64,000 bases of DNA from an uncultured Candidatus Melainabacteria bacterium (GTDB lineage: Bacteria; Cyanobacteriota; Vampirovibrionia; Gastranaerophilales; Gastranaerophilaceae): contig CAKNXK010000010.1 of NCBI GenBank assembly GCA_932182025.1, forward strand, positions 62,001-126,000, given 5' to 3'. Below the pieces are notes generated by a model that worked only from the letters and a program-made list of their open reading frames with translations, did not search any database and had not been told where the DNA came from. A program made the translations under genes and the position numbers. Shown one piece after another: positions 58,480-64,000 of the stretch (within the stretch, counting starts at the first letter, position 1; every line of letters begins with the position of its first letter).

Positions 58480-58565
58480 AAACATATTGAAAATAATTTA
58501 TAATAGCTTTAGTTAAATGCGTTATATGGCATGATTAGGTTTATTATTGAATTTTTAAGGTTAGT

Positions 58566-59870
58566 ATGGCAGATAAAATTACTCCTGAAGCATTTGAAGA
58601 TGATATGTTAAGCAGAAAAAACATCGCTGAACATTTTAAACAAATTTTATTAAATACAGATGTTAATGTATTTAGTGTTGTTGCTCCTTGGGGTGCAGGA
58701 AAAAGCTATTTTATAAATAATTTAGTAAAATTAATAGAAAAAGACACAATTTCCATTCTCTATAATGCCTGGGAATCTGATTTTTATCATTCACCATTAA
58801 TCCCTTTATTAGTTGAATTATTGAACAAACTTGAAAATTGTGCTCAAACAAAAGAACTTGAAAAAGATATTGAGTGGAGTAAAAATTTTGCTCAAAAAAT
58901 ATGTTCAAGCACAACTTTTCAAGTGGGAATTGATATGGGAATAGTAAATTGCTCTGCAAATTTCGATCCAGCAAAAAAATTAAATGAATCGGAGTATCTT
59001 GAATTAAAGTCCAAAATTCAAGAATTCAAGCTAAAATTACAATCTATTCAGAAAAAACTGGACAAGAAAATAATTATATTTATTGATGAATTAGACCGAT
59101 GCCATCCAATGTACACAATTAAAACACTCGAAGTTATTAAACATTTCTTTGGAATTCCTAATATAATTTTTGTTTTAGCAGTTGATAAAATTCAAATTGA
59201 GAATTCTGTAAGAACAATTTATGGAATAAATAAAGGCGAAGAAAATGGTTATTTGAGAAAATTCATTGATGTCGAGTTTCAATTGCCAGAATATAACTCC
59301 AAAGAATTTATTGCAGTACATTTAATGAAAATTTGGAATAAAATTGAAAAATTTATTCAACATGGTAAATATTATAATTACAAACAAAAAAATAATTCTC
59401 CAGATGAAGCAATTAAATTATGCGATTTTATTTTTATTTTAACCAATTTATTCAAATTAAGCTTAAGAGATATTGAAAAATTGTTTATGCGAATAGAGCT
59501 TACTTTAGATGCGTTATCTAAAAAGGATGTATTACTAATAGAACCTTGCATTATTTTTAATTTACTATCAATTTACAAAGCTGAAGCAACAAATAACTAC
59601 ATTGAGTTAACGGGATCTGAAAAAATTCAAGACATAAACAATGCTATTCTGCCATATTGGAAAGGATTATTTCTGAATTCATATAAAAAAACTATTGATA
59701 ATTCGTTTGCTCTTGATGAAATCAAAGAAAATACAGTTACTGATAATGCAACAAATTTAAGGTTATTTTTACAAAATACAGTTTCTAGTAGTGTTATTGA
59801 ACAAGAAGAATATTTAAGAGATTATCCAATGAAAATTAAATTTATTAATAATTTTCAATCGTTTGATTAA
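58566..59870 (+). CDS. KAP-family P-loop NTPase
   Basis: A 434-residue STAND-like NTPase of the KAP group. Walker A is at 42-47 (VVAPWGAGKSYFINNLVKLI), the KAP motif SILYNAWESDFYHSPLIPLL follows, and Walker B is at 169-179 (KKIIIFIDELDRCHPMYTIK), then KHFFGIPNIIFVLAVDKIQI. It lacks the paired membrane helices that interrupt many KAP proteins, so it should be soluble. Bacterial KAP NTPases, such as plasmid-encoded PifA, can exclude phages. TAAGGTTAGT precedes the ATG. It is cargo downstream of the replication genes. Confidence 0.88.
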   Translation: MADKITPEAFEDDMLSRKNIAEHFKQILLNTDVNVFSVVAPWGAGKSYFINNLVKLIEKDTISILYNAWESDFYHSPLIPLLVELLNKLENCAQTKELEKDIEWSKNFAQKICSSTTFQVGIDMGIVNCSANFDPAKKLNESEYLELKSKIQEFKLKLQSIQKKLDKKIIIFIDELDRCHPMYTIKTLEVIKHFFGIPNIIFVLAVDKIQIENSVRTIYGINKGEENGYLRKFIDVEFQLPEYNSKEFIAVHLMKIWNKIEKFIQHGKYYNYKQKNNSPDEAIKLCDFIFILTNLFKLSLRDIEKLFMRIELTLDALSKKDVLLIEPCIIFNLLSIYKAEATNNYIELTGSEKIQDINNAILPYWKGLFLNSYKKTIDNSFALDEIKENTVTDNATNLRLFLQNTVSSSVIEQEEYLRDYPMKIKFINNFQSFD

Positions 59871-59897
59871 ATTCAAATGCATAATAATTTAACTTTC

Positions 59898-60074
59898 TTA
59901 TAATTTATAATACGCTCTTGCGCCATCATAATTATAGTCATTAGGAAGTATATAGTAATAGATGATATGCTCTAAATTCTTATCAACCCCGATAGCGGTG
60001 AAGTTTGGGAAATATTGTTTATAATAAGCTTCATTTTCTTTGTCTTTTAATACATAAAAAGTAAAACCATCTAT
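59898..60074 (-). pseudogene. Remnant of a minus-strand gene (C-terminal part)
   Basis: The minus strand keeps a frame of about 58 codons without a start codon, preceded directly by a stop. Its translation has protein-like composition (YVLKDKENEAYYKQYFPNFT, then VDKNLEHIIYYYILPNDYNY). This suggests the tail of a decayed gene. The family is not recognised. Confidence 0.4.
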
Positions 60075-60147
60075 TCATAACGTATTTTATTTAGCCATAT
60101 TTTCTTTTTAACTTTGGGTTCTTCAAAATTTGTTATATAATCTGTTT

Positions 60148-61932
60148 GTGAACTATAAAGATGTAAAAAAAGCCTTTATCTCAATATTAATATTCATATC
60201 TTATCATAACTTATGTTATGCAGCTGAAGATTGCTCTTTTAAAGTCTTAAAAGTCCTTGATGGTGATACTGTTTATATTGATTTTAACAAAAATGGAATT
60301 GCTGACGCAGAAGAACGAGTGCGAATAAATGGGATTGATACCTTTGAAGTCAAGCCAAATGTTTATTTAGATTGGCAGATGAAACGTTTTAATTTGACTC
60401 AGGATGAAGCTCTTGGCTTGGGCTATTTAGGCAAAGAGTTTGCAAAAAAGGAATTACTAAATAAACATATAAAAGCTGAATACACCGCAGAAAGAAAATT
60501 TGATGCAAATAATCGCCCACTAATGTCGATTTATTATGATTGCAACAGACATGGGAAGTGCAAAAACTACGAGCAAGAAGTCTTAAAAGCCGGACTTGCA
60601 ACTGTTTATACAAAATCAAATATAGCAGAAGAATTAAGACCGTATGAAAACTGGAATAAAATCCGAGCTAACATGGAAAAAGCACATCAACTTAATTTGG
60701 TTGTGCTAAACTTGAAAAACGGTAAATATCATAAGACCGCTTGCGAAAATGGTTGGATAGCAAGTCGACAAGAATTAATAAAACAATCTAAAAAATATTC
60801 ACCTGCAGCTTGCTGTTATAAACTTCCTGACAGAAAACATAAAAATTACACTCACAAAAATATTAAATTGAAAAATGATATTAATTTATATTTTGTAGAT
60901 CCGACACAAAATGAATTTCCACAAAATGAATGTACTTCGGATAATTGCAAAGCATTACTAAATGTTATTAGGAGCGCTAATTATACGATTGATTTTGCTT
61001 TATATGGATTTAATGAACAGGATGACATTCTAGATGCATTAATTCAAGCTCAGAATAGAGGTGTTAAAATCAGAGGAGTTGTTGATAAAGACGAAGCGGA
61101 AATATATAACGATACAAAAAAATTATTCAAATATTTTAAAGAACTTAAAACAGATACCGTATCTTCAATTGCAAAAAAAGAACAGTATGACAAATTTACA
61201 AGAGCGCGCAATGCTTTGATGCATAATAAGTTTTTTATTGTTGATGATAAATATGTTTGGACTGGTTCAACAAATGTATCCTCAAGCTGTATGACATTTC
61301 ATGCAAATTCTGCCATTTTAATTAATTCTTCACAGATTGCAAATTTGTATAAAAAAGAATTTGAACAAATGTTTGTAAATGGGAAATTTCACAATGATAA
61401 AGAATTAATTATCAATAATGAACATATACTACTTAATAATGGAAAAACAGAGATTTCAATATATTTTTCGCCAAAAACAGAAGCCATTACGAATTATGTT
61501 ATTCCCATAATTAGAAACTCAAAAAAATCAATTCATATATCGATGTTTTATTTGACTCACAGAAAAATAGTTGAAGACTTAGTTAATGCTAAAGCTCGAG
61601 GTGTTGATGTGAAAATTATTCTTGATGGAGATTTTGTCGCAGATGGTTATTCTCCACATGAAAAATTAAGAAACGCAAATATCCCAGTAAAAATAGAAAA
61701 TTGGAACAGTCGCATGCATATGAAAAATGCAGTTATTGACAATCATATTTCCATTTTAGGCTCAACAAATTGGACATCAACTGCAGAACTTGTGAACGAT
61801 GAAAATATGTTAATTGTAGTTGATGACCAAATTGCCAAAGAAGTTGAAAACAACTTCCAAAAAATGTGGAATAAAATACCTAATAATTGGTTATATTTAA
61901 CTCCTGAATTTCGAGTAAAACCTAGAAAATAA
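60148..61932 (+). CDS. Secreted thermonuclease (SNase)-phospholipase D fusion nuclease
   Basis: A 594-residue exported fusion. A signal peptide (FISILIFISYHNLCYA) leads to a staphylococcal-nuclease domain: VLKVLDGDTVYIDFNKNGIA, EERVRINGIDTFEV, NRPLMSIYYDC. Two phospholipase D HKD motifs follow: LMHNKFFIVDDKYVWTGSTN and RMHMKNAVIDNHISILGSTN, each with H-x-K-x4-D. PLD proteins of this subgroup (Nuc-like) cut nucleic acids, so both halves may be nucleases. I chose the GTG at 60148 because TATAAT (60136-60141) ends exactly six bases before it, as in the leaderless genes of this genome. Confidence 0.85.
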   Translation: MNYKDVKKAFISILIFISYHNLCYAAEDCSFKVLKVLDGDTVYIDFNKNGIADAEERVRINGIDTFEVKPNVYLDWQMKRFNLTQDEALGLGYLGKEFAKKELLNKHIKAEYTAERKFDANNRPLMSIYYDCNRHGKCKNYEQEVLKAGLATVYTKSNIAEELRPYENWNKIRANMEKAHQLNLVVLNLKNGKYHKTACENGWIASRQELIKQSKKYSPAACCYKLPDRKHKNYTHKNIKLKNDINLYFVDPTQNEFPQNECTSDNCKALLNVIRSANYTIDFALYGFNEQDDILDALIQAQNRGVKIRGVVDKDEAEIYNDTKKLFKYFKELKTDTVSSIAKKEQYDKFTRARNALMHNKFFIVDDKYVWTGSTNVSSSCMTFHANSAILINSSQIANLYKKEFEQMFVNGKFHNDKELIINNEHILLNNGKTEISIYFSPKTEAITNYVIPIIRNSKKSIHISMFYLTHRKIVEDLVNAKARGVDVKIILDGDFVADGYSPHEKLRNANIPVKIENWNSRMHMKNAVIDNHISILGSTNWTSTAELVNDENMLIVVDDQIAKEVENNFQKMWNKIPNNWLYLTPEFRVKPRK

Positions 61933-62724
61933 TTAGTATATTTCTATCAAATTTTTAAAATTAGATTCTTTATCCAATTTTTTATTCATATATTTTTCTT
62001 TTATTTGTTTTATATTTTCAGGTTTGATAAGCTCTTCTAGTGTTATATCAGAACGCCAACCAAAATGCCCTTTTTTGATATCTTTGCAGTTTTTATATTC
62101 ATAGTCCATAGCTTTTTTATATAGTTCAGGGTGATGTTCATACAAATTTAACCATTCCATTTTTGACTGATAGAAGCAGAAAAAGCATCCTGAACGAGAT
62201 TTCCATTTCATGTATTCAGGTAAACCTATTCCAGAATTATTCAAAATATCATAAATATCTTTTTTTATTAGTCCATTATCCACAAATAAAAAATGTTCTT
62301 TTATAAATGGTTTATGACTTGTTGCGGTTTTAACACGATGAGCTTCATCGGCTCTAATTCCAATATATAAATTAATCTGTTTGCAATCACCATTATTTAT
62401 AATATTTTTTAACATATTTTGAATAGTTTTTGTTTTCAATTCAACGGTACACCAACGATTTTGTGGAGTCGGTAATATATTTCGTGTTTCATAAATATGT
62501 TGAAAACTAACTGGAGGTTTTAATCGTATAATTTTTTTGCCTAAAAAGATTTCTAATTTATTTAAGTAATCATATAATTCTGGCAATTCAAGTTCTGTAT
62601 CACAGAAATAATATTGAATTTCATTGTGTATCTTTGGATAATTTTCTTTAATATATAAAGCTAAAGCTGCTGAGTCTTTTCCTCCGCTTAGACATAATAT
62701 ATGATATTCTTTTTTGTTTTCCAT
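61933..62724 (-). CDS. PAPS reductase-like (CysH/DndC-type) PP-loop protein
   Basis: A 263-residue PP-loop nucleotide hydrolase of the phosphoadenosine phosphosulfate reductase family. The PP-loop is HILCLSGGKDSAALALYIKE, followed by QYYFCDTELELPELYDYLNK. Cys motifs RWCTVELK and SGCFFCFYQSKMEW could hold zinc or an iron-sulfur cluster. Such stand-alone proteins occur in phages and in defence loci (DndC-like) and are not assimilatory sulfate reductases. AAAGGAGATAAAA precedes the ATG. It abuts the nuclease gene tail to tail. Its substrate is unknown. Confidence 0.8.
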   Translation of the reverse strand: MENKKEYHILCLSGGKDSAALALYIKENYPKIHNEIQYYFCDTELELPELYDYLNKLEIFLGKKIIRLKPPVSFQHIYETRNILPTPQNRWCTVELKTKTIQNMLKNIINNGDCKQINLYIGIRADEAHRVKTATSHKPFIKEHFLFVDNGLIKKDIYDILNNSGIGLPEYMKWKSRSGCFFCFYQSKMEWLNLYEHHPELYKKAMDYEYKNCKDIKKGHFGWRSDITLEELIKPENIKQIKEKYMNKKLDKESNFKNLIEIY

Positions 62725-62743
62725 TTTTATCTCCTTTATAATC

Positions 62744-62844
62744 AGCTGGATTGCTTCGCATTCACTCGCAAGGACTGGGTGTAAAACTACAAGCTTGCTG
62801 TCATTGCTAGGCTCGTTAGAGCCGTGGCAATCCAGCTTTTTTTA
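62744..62844 (+). repeat. Dispersed palindromic repeat of the GGATTGC...GCAATCC type
   Basis: AGCTGGATTGC (62744-62754) and GCAATCCAGCT (62827-62837) are perfect complements, followed by T7. Inside are CTTCGC, CTCGCAA and TGTCATTGC segments, the vocabulary of a repeat scattered through many bacterial genomes. With its T-run it may also act as a plus-strand terminator. It separates the lipase gene from the PAPS-reductase-like gene. Confidence 0.65.
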
Positions 62845-62889
62845 TAATAATTTAACTATTAACAACTTTTTTAATATATTTAGATTCAC

Positions 62890-63717
62890 TTATCTTTGTC
62901 CTGAATGTTTTGCACCGCAAGTTCTTGTATAACTATCTATTTTCTTTCCATCACTACGAGTATAGCCGCTTACTTCATAAGAACCCACACATCCTGAACT
63001 TGACATATTGATTGGCATACGTCGTCCGGTTTTGAGGTAATATTCAAAATCTTCTTTTTCTCGCTTGTGTTTATTACCCCACATTTGCAAATCTTCTGGT
63101 GATGAGGGCATACAATATTTTACAGATTCCATTGTCTCCAATAAATGAGGATTTCCTCCCTCTGGCTTTGACATTACTTCATAGCAATCGCCGAGCTGAT
63201 TTTTCCCATTAGAAGTAGTAAGCAAATCCTTTGGATTAGTATAATTTGTAATATTTTCAAACTTTCTGTTTAAATCAATCATTGAACCATATCTATTTTT
63301 TATAATTTGCTTTGTACCGTATGCATTGAAAGTTACAGCAGTTGTATTTCTTAACACGCCAACAATTTGTGCTAAACTACCACCAAGAGAATGCCCTGCT
63401 ACAGAAACATCACAACCGGGATATTCATCTTTTATATAATCATACAAATCCAAAGCATTATCTGCTTGTTTAGGCCATTTCCCTAATCCCATTGCTATAT
63501 CATCATCATAATCTTGCGGTTTAGTAAAATCTGTTCCTTGATAAACAATTGTTATATCATTACCTTTTCTAACGACACAGGCATAAAATCCATTATCCAT
63601 TGGAGAAACCCCAAGAAGATTGTATCCTTCTGCTATCTGACGTTTATTTACATCATAACTGTAGATTGACAGTTGTTTCATTTCTTCATGTTTTTTTATT
63701 TTTTCTAATTGGTTCAT
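62890..63717 (-). CDS. Lipase-like alpha/beta hydrolase (Mbeg1/lipase class 3 type)
   Basis: A 275-residue hydrolase without signal peptide. The nucleophile elbow is DVSVAGHSLGGSLAQIVGVL, preceded by ITIVYQGTDFTKPQDYDDDI, as in class 3 lipases and Mbeg1-like proteins. The acid residue probably lies in NITNYTNPKDLLTTSN, and the His may be in GGNPHLLETMES. The C-terminal 50 residues (SSSGCVGSYEVSGYTRSDGK) form a short Ser/Gly-rich tail like those of YSIRK/MafB-type surface or toxin proteins. It could be a phospholipase effector, but this is inference. AAGGAAATTAAAA precedes the ATG. Confidence 0.75.
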   Translation of the reverse strand: MNQLEKIKKHEEMKQLSIYSYDVNKRQIAEGYNLLGVSPMDNGFYACVVRKGNDITIVYQGTDFTKPQDYDDDIAMGLGKWPKQADNALDLYDYIKDEYPGCDVSVAGHSLGGSLAQIVGVLRNTTAVTFNAYGTKQIIKNRYGSMIDLNRKFENITNYTNPKDLLTTSNGKNQLGDCYEVMSKPEGGNPHLLETMESVKYCMPSSPEDLQMWGNKHKREKEDFEYYLKTGRRMPINMSSSGCVGSYEVSGYTRSDGKKIDSYTRTCGAKHSGQR

Positions 63718-63736
63718 TTTTAATTTCCTTTCTTTA

Positions 63737-63765
63737 TTGAACTTTATTACTAAATTTGATAAAAT
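63737..63765 (+). promoter_or_regulatory. Promoter for a leaderless message at the window edge
   Basis: TTGAAC (63737-63742) and TAAAAT (63760-63765) are 17 bp apart, and the -10 box ends six bases before the ATG at 63772. The layout is the same as at 4656, 29313 and 36046, although this one is on the island. Confidence 0.7.
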
Positions 63766-63771
63766 TTAGCT

Positions 63772-64000
63772 ATGAAAAAAGTAAGCGAGTTTTTGAGAGA
63801 TAATGCAAATAGATACAGTTTTCATTTTTTAGCTTGGATTGTATATGTTTTTGTTTTTTTATCTTGTATAACTATCGCTTGTGCATTTCGTTCTTTGCCA
63901 AATGCTGGGGGCGCAGGCGATTATATCGCTTTTGGCATTGTTTATGCAATTTCTGCATTTTATCCAAGTGTACTGGGATTGCTTGTTTTTATCTATGTAA
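63772..64000 (+). CDS. Membrane protein, N-terminal part (runs off window)
   Basis: The frame stays open to the end of the window (76 codons). A basic amphipathic start (KKVSEFLRDNANRYSF) leads into a helix (FLAWIVYVFVFLSCITIACA), a Gly-rich turn (PNAGGAGDY) and a second helix (IAFGIVYAISAFYPSVLGLL). It is probably a small multi-span membrane protein, divergent from the lipase. The family is not recognised from this part. Confidence 0.6.
   Translation, partial: MKKVSEFLRDNANRYSFHFLAWIVYVFVFLSCITIACAFRSLPNAGGAGDYIAFGIVYAISAFYPSVLGLLVFIYV

Larger units (their letters stand above)
44408..64000 (+). mobile_element. Integrative genomic island in tRNA-Asn (right end outside window)
   Basis: The left border is the tRNA-Asn 3' fragment. 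The interior holds a tyrosine integrase, BRO-N protein, excisionase-like protein, DUF3987-like ATPase and TOPRIM primase, together with type III restriction-modification, a KAP NTPase and other cargo. No virion or conjugation genes are visible. The orientation of the fragment puts the element on its right side. The right limit is not in the window. Confidence 0.75.

Overview
The window is AT-rich, gene-dense bacterial DNA. It looks like a fermentative, flagellated, didermic anaerobe related to Cyanobacteria, most plausibly a gut Gastranaerophilales (Melainabacteria/Vampirovibrionia) genome. The clues are SepF together with envelope genes of didermic type (MCE/MlaD-like and TonB-C proteins), a YidC with a long insert between its second and third membrane segments, pyruvate formate-lyase with its activase, ferredoxin and ferredoxin-nitroreductase proteins, and a fused radical-SAM/DUF2344 gene next to rng. 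The taxon is an inference from gene content.

Region 1 (1-44.4 kb) is a chromosomal backbone. It runs: end of a sugar ABC permease, a glycosyltransferase, a four-winged-helix GntR-like protein, LD-carboxypeptidase, yidC, pflA, an MCE protein, the radical-SAM/rng pair, a flagellar hook operon (fliJ-fliK-flgD-flgE), yggS, sepF, two DUF805/DUF2628-like membrane proteins, a pyruvate formate-lyase carried as two genes, a DtxR-like regulator divergent from nadA-mnmA-bioB, ftsY-nusB, deoB, a ferredoxin with a structured leader, a nitroreductase, a metal permease, uvrA-uvrC-ubiA, two TPR proteins, a compact structured RNA encoding a 23-residue hydrophobic peptide, recG, a degenerate hybrid-cluster protein and a subtilase-like protein.

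Region 2 (about 44.4 kb to beyond the right edge) is an integrated mobile element. Its left border is a 42-bp 3' fragment of a tRNA-Asn gene, next to a tyrosine integrase. It carries a BRO-N/DinD-like protein, unknown proteins, very small genes, a complete type III restriction-modification pair with an XRE regulator, an excisionase-like protein, a DUF3987-like ATPase and a CHC2-TOPRIM primase (the replication module), a KAP P-loop NTPase, a secreted nuclease-phospholipase D fusion, a PAPS-reductase-like protein and a lipase. No capsid, tail or conjugation genes are visible, so it resembles a satellite or mobilizable island with defence cargo.

The main unusual points are: (i) the naturally split pyruvate formate-lyase, catalytic cysteines in one protein and glycyl-radical domain in another, with a hairpin between the genes; (ii) a 189-nt RNA with its own promoter, whose ends pair over 18 bp and whose inner stem displays a Shine-Dalgarno and start codon in its loop; (iii) repeated promoters whose -10 box lies 6 bp before the start codon, implying widespread leaderless mRNAs on both backbone and island; (iv) a hybrid-cluster protein that has lost most of its cluster ligands.
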